A stretch of DNA of 21,562 bases. Origin: a virus. Made by a program: the position numbers and the translations under genes. Of this stretch, positions 13,877-20,324 are shown one piece after another. Below the pieces are notes generated by a model, which did not search any database, was not told the origin of the DNA, and worked only from the letters and a program-made list of their open reading frames with translations. The stretch lies in the IMG/VR virus record IMGVR_UViG_3300046462_000075, positions 1 through 21,562 of that record; one strand, written 5' to 3'. Position 1 is the stretch's first letter, and every line of letters begins with the position of its first letter.

Positions 13877-14442
13877 TTGAATTTGTCCGTTCGGATGCAG
13901 ACGATCAGCGTGATCCTGTCCTGATCGCTGCGATTCTCGACCCAATGATTCTTGCGGTTGTCGAAGCGCCAGATTTCCCCTTCGTTTGGGTTCAGCGCTT
14001 CAGTTTCGCCGCCGTGATCGCAGAAGAATTCAGCGCCCGGCGCGCTGCGCAGCGACACATAGAACTTGTCGTAATACTCGACATGCCATCCGCAATCGAC
14101 GTGCGGAGCAATGCCGCCACCGGGAGGAATGCAAGTGATCAGGACGCCGCCGAGCATTTCACCTTCGACCTTAGCCATCAGATCGAAAACGATCGAGCGC
14201 ATTTGCGGCAACGTATGCCACGCCGGATACCATACCGGGACATGCTCTGCGTTGAACGATTCGCGATCCTTGTACCGGGCCTTGTCGTTGTAGCGAACCC
14301 AGATATCCGACATGCGTGAATGCGGGCTGCCATCAGACTCCTTGCGCTCCTTGTGCGCGTCCCAAAGCTCCGGTTGAGCGTCGATAGCAGCCATCAGCGG
14401 GTCAACAGCAACGCCCGATTCGATTTTCAGAAAATGTTTCAC
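13873..14442 (-). CDS. Aspartyl/asparaginyl beta-hydroxylase-like Fe(II)/2-oxoglutarate oxygenase
   Basis: This 189-aa protein has the double-stranded beta-helix core of AspH-type oxygenases, which hydroxylate Asp/Asn side chains or small substrates using 2-oxoglutarate and O2. PPGGGIAPHVDCGWH holds the first iron ligands (H114-x-D116). GEIWRFDNRKNHWVEN supplies the distal H166, and R176 ten residues later (SDQDRITLIVCI) should bind 2-oxoglutarate, the same His-to-Arg spacing as AspH. AspH enzymes usually have HxG; here HxD gives a full facial triad. The start codon is GTG with a weak ribosome site, three bases after the upstream stop. It lies in the middle of virion genes, so a virion protein is one possible substrate, though this is inference. 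Confidence 0.85.
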   Translation of the reverse strand: MKHFLKIESGVAVDPLMAAIDAQPELWDAHKERKESDGSPHSRMSDIWVRYNDKARYKDRESFNAEHVPVWYPAWHTLPQMRSIVFDLMAKVEGEMLGGVLITCIPPGGGIAPHVDCGWHVEYYDKFYVSLRSAPGAEFFCDHGGETEALNPNEGEIWRFDNRKNHWVENRSDQDRITLIVCIRTDKFK

Positions 14443-14445
14443 GCG

Positions 14446-14778
14446 TTAGCTCGGGACGAATTCGATACCACTGATATTCAGCGTGCAGGCGAGGCCATCG
14501 GCGAAAAGCTGCGTGCCGGGCTCGGTTTTGTGATTCACGATTTCCGGGACCGAGATGGTCGCGCCCGCGCTAACGGTCTTGCTGGCGATCTTCGTCGGCG
14601 ATCCGGCAGAGCCACCAGTCGGAACCTTGTAAATGTTCACCGTCACAACGGCGCCGGTCGGGTTGCAGATGCTGCCGGCGTGGATCGCGCCAGAGGTGCC
14701 GCCGGGCGTCGTGTAATACGAAACGGCGCTTGCAGTAAGCGTCTGAGCCGCTACCATTTCGCGGTATTTGGTCGTCAT
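14446..14778 (-). CDS. Small virion-associated protein, beta-rich, unknown function
   Basis: This 110-aa protein begins MTTKYREMVAAQTLTASAVSYYTTPGGTSGAIHAGSICNPT. It continues with alternating beta strands (VVTVNIYKVPTG, KIASKTVSAGATISVPEIV, CTLNISGIEFVPS). This pattern fits a small beta-sandwich phage protein, often found near tail or head genes. The position after the gp10-like stabilisation genes suggests an adaptor or decoration role, but none is established. GAGG seven bases before ATG supports the start, and it is separated from the upstream gene by three bases. Confidence 0.65.
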   Translation of the reverse strand: MTTKYREMVAAQTLTASAVSYYTTPGGTSGAIHAGSICNPTGAVVTVNIYKVPTGGSAGSPTKIASKTVSAGATISVPEIVNHKTEPGTQLFADGLACTLNISGIEFVPS

Positions 14779-14781
14779 GCT

Positions 14782-15288
14782 TTAGCCTCGCGCGTAGACA
14801 TTGGACACGCCAACCGGAATCGGCGACGTAAATGTGATCGTGTTGCCAGATACGCTGTACTGATCGGTCGCCTGGAACGTGCCATCGAAGTGCACCAGCA
14901 CAGCAGCCTTGGATGTGTAGACCTTCGATAGCGTCAGGGTCGTGGTTGTGCCTGGTGTGAAACCCGTGCCGCTGGCGAAAATGTCCTCGACCGGATCGAC
15001 CGCGGTAAACGGGATTGCGACCGGGTCAGGCGGGAAATCGGTGAGGAACTGTGGTACCGCAACGGGCAGCGCATTACCGTCAAAATCAGGCTGAAACAGT
15101 GCATACGGCACCTGTGCATCAATCAGCGGCGTGAAATCGGTCTGTGCCGGAGGCGTAGGCGTTCCACCACCACCGGTGCGCTGGAAGATCGCGAGAAGGA
15201 AAGCCCACCAGACTTGCGTGATGCGGCCGGTCTGATCGAGAAACGGAACACCCGGATTCGGGATATTCGTGTTCGTCGAGTCGCTCAC
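14782..15288 (-). CDS. Virion protein sharing a C-terminal beta module with the tailspike
   Basis: This 168-aa protein has an N-terminal segment NPGVPFLDQTGRITQVWWAFLLAIFQRTGGGG, a short motif I recall at the start of podoviral tail-adaptor-like proteins. A Pro-rich middle follows. Residues 106-168 (GTGFTPGTTTTLTLS, HFDGTFQATDQYS, ITFTSPIPVGVSNVY) align without difficulty with residues 106-168 of the tailspike encoded at 6172-8100. The start codon is GTG, overlapping the upstream gp10-like stop as GTGA. The shared module suggests that both proteins dock to the same tail partner, or that one is an adaptor, which is inference. Confidence 0.65.
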   Translation of the reverse strand: MSDSTNTNIPNPGVPFLDQTGRITQVWWAFLLAIFQRTGGGGTPTPPAQTDFTPLIDAQVPYALFQPDFDGNALPVAVPQFLTDFPPDPVAIPFTAVDPVEDIFASGTGFTPGTTTTLTLSKVYTSKAAVLVHFDGTFQATDQYSVSGNTITFTSPIPVGVSNVYARG

Positions 15289-16709
15289 GTGCGCGCCCTC
15301 GACACGTCAACCCAAGCGCCATTCAATGCAGTCTTTACCGGTGCCGACCATGACAGTTCGAACACACGATCACGTGCATAGCCGAGTCGCTGATACTGGA
15401 TGGAGGTCAGGTATTCACCGACCTTGCCAAGCGAGCCAACGACCCAATTGCCCCAGCTGCGCCCGCGATCATCGCTCCAACGCAACCGGATTTCAGGCGG
15501 TGCCGAGTCGTCAGGCAGGCCATTACCGACTTCCATATCTGCGATGAACTGGCGGAACAGCACGCGGTTACCATCGGCACCAAGGATGTGCGGGAACGCG
15601 CGCACGTACTCAATCGTGGCGCCGTTGTCCGTATAGTTGTTCTGGTCCAGCATATAGACCAGACCGGTCTGCCAGTCTCCAACCAGATTCCGGCCACCGT
15701 TGAACGAATGGCAGTTCATGCGGTGCCGGCTGAACGTTCCATCAGCTTCCAGAAAGCCGCGCTGTGCCCATTGTCCGGTGACGACATCGAAGCACCACGT
15801 CGCATTCGCAGTCGGGAATGTCAGCACATAGAAGGCGTGGCCGCCCTGCTGGTAGGAAAAGCCGATTGCATCATCCACGCGCGAATAGCCTGACAGCGCT
15901 TCCTCGATGGCGTGCGTCGAAATGCGCTCCGCAACATAATTGCGGCCGGCGAACACAATGTTCTGCCCTTGCAGATCCTGCCCGAGCCAGAACAGCGCAA
16001 GATCGATCTTGGCAACCGAGTGCTTCGCAGCGCACCCATGCTCGATGAACACGCCCGGCATGCGGCCGAACGTGAAATCGGAGGCGCCGGTGTTGTACCA
16101 GACCTCGGTCGTCAGCTCGCCGAATAGCCAGATTTCACGGTGCATCACCGCGAGCGTGACGAGATTGTCCGAATAGGTCGATTTGGAGGCGATATCGAGC
16201 GGATCGAATGTCACTCCATCGAACAGAGAGATATAGAACTGCTGCGTGTCGGGCCGGTTGAACAGGAAGAATCCATCGACGAAATCGACCTTGTCTGCGC
16301 CCAGAAAAGCGGGGTCACTCACCAGCGACATGACATTTGTCGCCAGCTTGACCGTAAAGCCCTTCACCGTGCCGTCAACGATGAACAGATCGGTGCCGTT
16401 ATCGACCATGGAAACCGGTCCAGACAATGAAGTCAGCGCACCTATTTGCGTGTAGACGTTCGCCGAACTGACCGAGTAGGCGTTCGGGCCAACAACCTCG
16501 TACCGGTTGCCATTGCTCGCGGTGTAGATGCCGCGCGATTCACCCGCAACCGGCGGCGTCGAGACGAGTGTCAGGCCGGGCGTAGGGTAATAGGTGAATG
16601 GGCACGGCGCGTCTTGCGGGTTTGCTTCGGCATACAGGTTGACCGAACGCTGTGCTTCGGCGATCACGCTGCGCGTCTGATAGGCGCCGGTGGTGAGCGG
16701 GACTCGCAT
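15285..16709 (-). CDS. P22 gp10-like packaged-DNA stabilisation (tail hub) protein
   Basis: This 474-aa protein matches P22 gp10 in length (472 aa) and N-terminus: MRVPLTTGAYQTRSVIAEAQRSVNLYAEANPQDAPCPFTYYPTPGLTL, with the family's NLY.E and YPTPGL signatures. In P22, gp10 forms a hexameric ring below gp4 that closes the portal after DNA packaging and anchors the tailspikes. Beta-rich repeats (DNGTDLFIVDG, VDGFFLFNRPDTQQFYIS, GGHAFYVLTFP) follow. The start overlaps the stop of the gp4-like gene (TGATG). It is directly followed by the probable tail adaptor genes. Confidence 0.9.
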   Translation of the reverse strand: MRVPLTTGAYQTRSVIAEAQRSVNLYAEANPQDAPCPFTYYPTPGLTLVSTPPVAGESRGIYTASNGNRYEVVGPNAYSVSSANVYTQIGALTSLSGPVSMVDNGTDLFIVDGTVKGFTVKLATNVMSLVSDPAFLGADKVDFVDGFFLFNRPDTQQFYISLFDGVTFDPLDIASKSTYSDNLVTLAVMHREIWLFGELTTEVWYNTGASDFTFGRMPGVFIEHGCAAKHSVAKIDLALFWLGQDLQGQNIVFAGRNYVAERISTHAIEEALSGYSRVDDAIGFSYQQGGHAFYVLTFPTANATWCFDVVTGQWAQRGFLEADGTFSRHRMNCHSFNGGRNLVGDWQTGLVYMLDQNNYTDNGATIEYVRAFPHILGADGNRVLFRQFIADMEVGNGLPDDSAPPEIRLRWSDDRGRSWGNWVVGSLGKVGEYLTSIQYQRLGYARDRVFELSWSAPVKTALNGAWVDVSRART

Positions 16710-17428
16710 CAGTTCGATTCCGTGTCGCTATAGATGTTGTAGCGCGACTTCGTCATCAGGCCGCGCGGCATCGTCAGTTGAGGAATCTGCACGTTCATCC
16801 GCTTCACTACGCGCTTGGCGTTCATCGCAAGGCGCACCAATGCCGGCGAAGGATCAAGCCCGTACGACGGCGCGAGATAGACCGCGAGGTTGTAGCGGAT
16901 TGCAGCTAGATACGGCGGCGGCAGGTTGACTGCGGTCCCGGCAGTCGCAAGCTGCGGCAGCGTGTCCATCGTCACGATGTGCAGCTCGTAGCTGCTATTC
17001 GGGACCGGGTACAGAAACAGATTACCGAGCGGGAAATCCGAGTCGTAGAACGCATATTCCGGGAAGGAATTCAGCGTTTTCAGCGAGATCCGCGCATAGT
17101 CCTCGCGCGCGTCGATCATCGAGATCGGATAGTCGACCGCGCTGCCGGCGCCGCTGCTCGCGAGCCGCGCATAGGCCGCATTGATCTTGATCGGGCGCGT
17201 GATGTTGAAGTCACCGCCGAGGCCGACCGTGTATGAAACCGACCCGTTCGCCTGGTGCGCTGTGTCGATCAAGTGGAAAACGCTGAGACGCTCCGCCGCC
17301 CACTGGCCGAGCATCATATTGAGCGTCGCCAGCGCGTCGGCCGTGTCTTCAGCAGAGACGGACTGACCGATACCGAGCGCGCCGATATCCTTCAGCGCCA
17401 GCGTGATCAGGTCGGTTCCGGTCGTCAT
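16709..17428 (-). CDS. P22 gp4-like head-completion / tail accessory factor
   Basis: This 239-aa protein carries the gp4 signature near its N-terminus: DLITLALKDIGALGIGQSVSAEDTADALATLNMMLGQWAAERLSVF. It also has LPPPYLAAIRYNLAVYLAPSYG in its second half. In P22, twelve gp4 copies bind the portal and begin closure of the filled head. It is longer than P22 gp4 (166 aa); the extra C-terminal part includes AMNAKRVVKRMNVQIPQL. The start overlaps the upstream stop as ATGA, and its stop overlaps the gp10-like start, so translation is coupled on both sides. Confidence 0.87.
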   Translation of the reverse strand: MTTGTDLITLALKDIGALGIGQSVSAEDTADALATLNMMLGQWAAERLSVFHLIDTAHQANGSVSYTVGLGGDFNITRPIKINAAYARLASSGAGSAVDYPISMIDAREDYARISLKTLNSFPEYAFYDSDFPLGNLFLYPVPNSSYELHIVTMDTLPQLATAGTAVNLPPPYLAAIRYNLAVYLAPSYGLDPSPALVRLAMNAKRVVKRMNVQIPQLTMPRGLMTKSRYNIYSDTESN

Positions 17429-17763
17429 GCCGACTCCAGCGCCGCGCGGATCTTGTCATTCGACCAGCGCTTATCGATCTTCACGCCCTTTTCGTCGGCG
17501 ATCTTGATCAGCGCCTCGCGCTCGTCGCTCTGCTCGATCACAGGCTCAAGCGCGGCCTCTTCCTCGGCGCTGTGCACAAGCACGCTGCCGACCCACTTCG
17601 GGTAATGCTGGAACGTGTCGGCGTCGACGTGCACTTTCGGAGGCACGTGCTGATGATCCGACCAGCCTTCGCCGAGCGCTTCCAGTTCCTCGCGCGAATG
17701 CACAAGGCGTTCTTCCTTGCCATTGCGCGTCCACTTCGGGAACTCCTGATATTCGTAGGGCAT
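17425..17763 (-). CDS. Small phage head-region protein with duplicated FPKW/VHS.EE motif and HeH/LEM-like tail
   Basis: This 112-aa protein (from ATG 17763) contains two copies of one motif: YQEFPKW..(9)..VHSREELEAL at residues 5-30 and FQHYPKW..(5)..VHSAEEEAAL at 51-72. Residues 81-111 (DEREALIKIADEKGVKIDKRWSNDKIRAALES) resemble a HeH/LEM-type helical domain that often binds nucleic acid. The repeated FPK..VxS.EE motif is common in phage proteins located after capsid genes, with no assigned role. The start is uncertain. GGAG lies six bases before 17763, and AAGGGG five bases before an ATG at 17808, which would add MFGSTCGPCLLAEWF; an ATG at 17871 lies inside the coat gene and is less likely. 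Confidence 0.7.
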   Translation of the reverse strand: MPYEYQEFPKWTRNGKEERLVHSREELEALGEGWSDHQHVPPKVHVDADTFQHYPKWVGSVLVHSAEEEAALEPVIEQSDEREALIKIADEKGVKIDKRWSNDKIRAALESA

Positions 17764-17825
17764 GAACCACTCCGCAAGTAAGCAGGGGCCGCACGTTGAA
17801 CCGAACATGACGGCCCCTTGATCAA

Positions 17826-19028
17826 TCAGCCGGCGATACGCGTTGCAAGCTCGGCGTAAATCGGGCGCCATCCGTACAGAACGTCAATCCGGCAGGGGAA
17901 CGTGTCCGTGCCGATCGCGTACTGACGCACGATCCGCATGGAGATGCCCTTGTGATTGCGGCGACCAGCGAAGTCCACGCCTTCCGGCATTTGCAGATCA
18001 GCCGTGGCGAGCGTGAATGCGCTCTTGTGATACGCCAGGTTCACGGTGTACTGAGTCGATGCGGCAACGTCCCACGTGACCACGGCAGCGTTCGCCGGGC
18101 CGGCGGTGACGGTCTGATACTGCTGGTTCGATGCGGACGTGTTGATAGCCGGGAAGATCGACAGCGTTGCATTGCCCGAACCGTCAGCCGTCGCAGCGGT
18201 CAGCACCGTGAACTGGCGCAGCACGCGCGTCGACTGGCGCGATTGCGGGTTCACCGCGAACACACCGGCGATCGTGAACGTGTCACCGGCTGCAACGGTG
18301 CCGGCAGCGCCGAGACCGGTCACAAGCAGCGAGCTACCCGTCTGACCTGCGCCCGATACCGTGCCGTTGGTGCGCGTGCCTGCGGTCGCCTGGCGGATGT
18401 TCTGGTCCATGCCGATGTCGAAGCCCAGCGCCGGAACGAAGATGCCGCTTGCGTACTGATCGCTGATCTTCGTCGGCGCATTGAACAGGCCAGCGGCCGA
18501 CTTCACCATCGAACCGTTCGCAGCCGGGTCCCAGACGACCGTGCGCTGACCGTCGCGCGGCGTAGCTTCCTGATCAAGGCGCGTGCCAGCAGCCAGCAGC
18601 GTTGCGATGTCGTTCGGCGTGGTGCCGGCGGTGCCAACCTGATTGGCGACCGTGGTGTACAGACCAACACCGTCGAAGTCGATCTTGTTGGCGATCGTCG
18701 CCATCGCGGGCGACAGATAGCGCTCAGCGAAGTCGTCGATGTTCAACGTCAGTTCCTGCGACGAGAACGTGAAGTCAACGTGGAACTGCGTGTCGAGCGT
18801 GACCGGCACGACGGTTTCCACCACGTTTTCGACAGCCAGCGCGGGGCCGGTCGTACCGACGAAGCGAACCGGCTTGCGCACGTTCACGGTCGATCCGATC
18901 TTCGCGCCCTTGACGGCGAATTCGTCGCTGTATTCCTTGTTCACGCGCGACGAGAACGCCAGGTTGTTTTCAAGGATCATCAACGACTTGTCGAGGATCT
19001 TGCTGGTATTAAGAAGGGTATTGCTCAT
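17826..19028 (-). CDS. Major capsid protein, P22 coat-protein family
   Basis: This 400-aa protein forms the capsid shell. The N-terminus MSNTLLNTSKILDKSLMILENNLAFSSRVNKEY and the segment LTLNIDDFAERYLSPAMATIANKID match P22-type coat proteins. About residues 220-315 form an inserted beta domain (GTVSGAGQTG, GTVAAGDTFTIAGVFAVNPQSRQ, QFTVLTAATADGSGNATLSIFP). It corresponds to the telokin-like I-domain of P22 gp5, which has ATTGMKRGDKISFAGVKF at this place. The C-terminus ends in YGWRPIYAELATRIAG, as in relatives. The ribosome site GAGG lies seven bases before ATG, and the scaffold gene ends nine bases upstream. Confidence 0.9.
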   Translation of the reverse strand: MSNTLLNTSKILDKSLMILENNLAFSSRVNKEYSDEFAVKGAKIGSTVNVRKPVRFVGTTGPALAVENVVETVVPVTLDTQFHVDFTFSSQELTLNIDDFAERYLSPAMATIANKIDFDGVGLYTTVANQVGTAGTTPNDIATLLAAGTRLDQEATPRDGQRTVVWDPAANGSMVKSAAGLFNAPTKISDQYASGIFVPALGFDIGMDQNIRQATAGTRTNGTVSGAGQTGSSLLVTGLGAAGTVAAGDTFTIAGVFAVNPQSRQSTRVLRQFTVLTAATADGSGNATLSIFPAINTSASNQQYQTVTAGPANAAVVTWDVAASTQYTVNLAYHKSAFTLATADLQMPEGVDFAGRRNHKGISMRIVRQYAIGTDTFPCRIDVLYGWRPIYAELATRIAG

Positions 19029-19037
19029 TTTTCAGCC

Positions 19038-19763
19038 TCATTTGGAGCCGTGTTTCTTCCACCACGCGATCTGGTCAGCCGTCGTCGCGAACTCTTCGGG
19101 CTCGACAGGCGCAGACCGTCCGCCGATCGGATTTATCGGTGCGGGGGCGTTGGAAACGGGTTTGGGTTTTGCCTGACCGACCGTCGATTCGAGACGGGCC
19201 AGTTCAAGCGCCATGCGCAACGGAGGAAGTGACAGCAGGCGTTCAGCGGTTTCCGGGTTCTGGCCGAGGTGATGCAACACCTTGTGGCCGGCATCCATCG
19301 CCGTGACGGCTTCGAGAAACTCGGGCGATGCGCCACCGAGCATCTGGAACGTCCGCAGCGACGAATCCCAATCCGGGAATTCGGTCTTGCCCGCATCGAA
19401 AACCTTGTTGCAGGCGTCGTCGAACTTCTCTTGCTGAATGAGCTTTTTCGCTTCGGCGCGAATCTCGTCAGGCGTCATGCGTCGATCGGTCTGCTGCTCG
19501 CCGGTCGATTGCTGGCCCTGACTTGCTCGCGCCTCTGCGTCGGCTGCCCGTCGCAATGCCTCATGTTTCTCCCGCGTGAGCTGGTCGATGCGGCGTTGAA
19601 CCCAGTCGTTCTTGGGCTTTTCCTGCTGCGTCTGCTCGACTGCTGCGGCGGATTGATCAGTGCCCGATGGCTGATCTACTGCTGCGGGCGGTTGCGCCTG
19701 TTCCGTGGAGGCCGTAGGCGTGACGTTCTCTACTTCGGGTGAAGCGTTCTCTTCGGTTTGCAT
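19038..19763 (-). CDS. Scaffolding protein
   Basis: This 241-aa acidic, Gln/Glu/Ala-rich protein lies immediately before the coat gene, the standard place for the scaffold. The N-terminal 45 residues are disordered (TASTEQAQPPAAVDQPSGTD). A coiled helical region follows (DWVQRRIDQLTREKHEALRRAADAEARASQG), then RMTPDEIRAEAKKLIQQEKFDDACNKVFDAGKTEFPDW, a segment I recall from podoviral scaffolds. The end (EEFATTADQIAWWKKHGSK) is basic and may contact coat. The frame extends to 19814 but that would run into the terminator stem; ATG 19763 begins at MQTEENASP. No strong ribosome site precedes it. Confidence 0.8.
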   Translation of the reverse strand: MQTEENASPEVENVTPTASTEQAQPPAAVDQPSGTDQSAAAVEQTQQEKPKNDWVQRRIDQLTREKHEALRRAADAEARASQGQQSTGEQQTDRRMTPDEIRAEAKKLIQQEKFDDACNKVFDAGKTEFPDWDSSLRTFQMLGGASPEFLEAVTAMDAGHKVLHHLGQNPETAERLLSLPPLRMALELARLESTVGQAKPKPVSNAPAPINPIGGRSAPVEPEEFATTADQIAWWKKHGSK

Positions 19764-19812
19764 GGACGTGTCCAAGGATTGAGCCCGGTGATGCCGCACC
19801 GGTACGGAATGC

Positions 19813-19851
19813 AAAAAGGCCCGCTCTCAGTGAAGAGAAGCGGGCCTTCTG
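19813..19851 (-). terminator. Strong rho-independent terminator upstream of scaffold-coat
   Basis: AAGGCCCGCT (19816-19825) and AGCGGGCCTT (19839-19848) pair perfectly over 10 bp, extended by CTC/GAG with a one-base bulge. The T-tract (TTTTT, 19817-19813) follows only on the - strand. It sits in the late operon 50 bases before the scaffold start, so scaffold-coat expression needs antitermination or partial readthrough. No convincing minus-strand promoter is visible between it and the scaffold gene. Confidence 0.8.
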
Positions 19852-19862
19852 GAAATCTGTGT

Positions 19863-19871
19863 TGCTATACT
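19863..19871 (+). promoter_or_regulatory. Extended -10 promoter (TGCTATACT) for a plus-strand RNA
   Basis: TATACT matches the -10 consensus at five of six positions and is preceded by TG plus one base, an extended -10 that can work without a good -35. No -35 is visible. The expected transcript start (about 19878) coincides with the first stem of the structured RNA at 19879. Activity is inferred. Confidence 0.45.
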
Positions 19872-19878
19872 TGCCGTC

Positions 19879-19993
19879 GAGGTTCAGCGTTTGATGCGGT
19901 GCTAGCCCAATTCAAACGTGCAGGCTGATAAATGGAAATGTCGCCGCCATCGAGGCGGAGCCTGTCGGTTCGATTCCGGCCCTGCCGAACCTC
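19879..19993 (+). ncRNA. tRNA-like structured RNA in the late operon, antisense orientation
   Basis: The region between the scaffold gene and the upstream small head gene has no supported ORF but shows strong pairing. A canonical T-arm is present: stem GTCGG/CCGGC (19964-19968/19976-19980) with loop TTCGATT. A D-arm-like hairpin, GATA/TGTC with loop AATGGAAA (A14, GG and A21 in place), lies at 19927-19942. CCGCC/GGCGG (19944-19958) is in the anticodon-arm position but its loop is two bases short. As a tRNA (about 19918-19988), the acceptor stem pairs at only five of seven positions. An alternative larger fold closes with GAGGTTC/GAACCTC (19879-19885/19987-19993) and has CGTTTGA/TCAAACG (19888-19894/19912-19918). 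It may be a degenerate tRNA, a tRNA mimic or another small RNA. Confidence 0.45.
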
Positions 19994-20006
19994 CTCCCAA
20001 TTCTTC

Positions 20007-20315
20007 CTAGCGCTGACCGCCGATGATGTACTGCTCACTCGTCGGCACGATCGCGCCGGCCGTCGTGTTCACGAACTGGATCGCCAGCGTGTTCGCCGCG
20101 GAGACGCGCACATTGCCAATCGACAAACCGACCTGATGCGATGCCTTGTTCACATCGATCGAATCGCCTACGGCAAGGCCAGGAACGGTGAACGTCTGCT
20201 CAGCGCTCGTGTTGGCCGCGACGGATGCCGGCGTGAGCGTTTGCGCGATGCGATACAGACCAACGATCGGCGTCGTGCTGCCGAGATCCTGAATAATTCC
20301 TGTGTAACCGGCCAT
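20007..20315 (-). CDS. Small head-region protein of unknown function
   Basis: This 102-aa, beta-rich protein lies between portal and scaffold: GLYRIAQTLTPASVAANTSAEQTFTVPGLAVGDSIDVNKASHQVGLSIGNVRVSAANTLAIQFVNTTAGAI. The pattern (an EQTF.V.GL..GD motif followed by short strands and a final YIIGGQR) suggests a compact beta-sandwich. A decoration or head-fibre role is possible from position, but I do not recognise a named family. AGGGGG six bases before ATG gives a strong ribosome site. The portal stop is nine bases upstream. Confidence 0.75.
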   Translation of the reverse strand: MAGYTGIIQDLGSTTPIVGLYRIAQTLTPASVAANTSAEQTFTVPGLAVGDSIDVNKASHQVGLSIGNVRVSAANTLAIQFVNTTAGAIVPTSEQYIIGGQR

Positions 20316-20324
20316 TTAGGCCCC

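Noticed and set aside
17952-19232. Long plus-strand open frame of 426 codons opposite the coat and scaffold genes
   Set aside because: It is Arg-rich (typical of an antisense shadow of GC-rich DNA), has no ribosome site or domain, and lies fully opposite a well-supported coat gene.
19764-19814. Upstream extension of the scaffold frame (start at 19814)
   Set aside because: The start codon lies inside the T-tract of the terminator, and the added residues look like translated leader.
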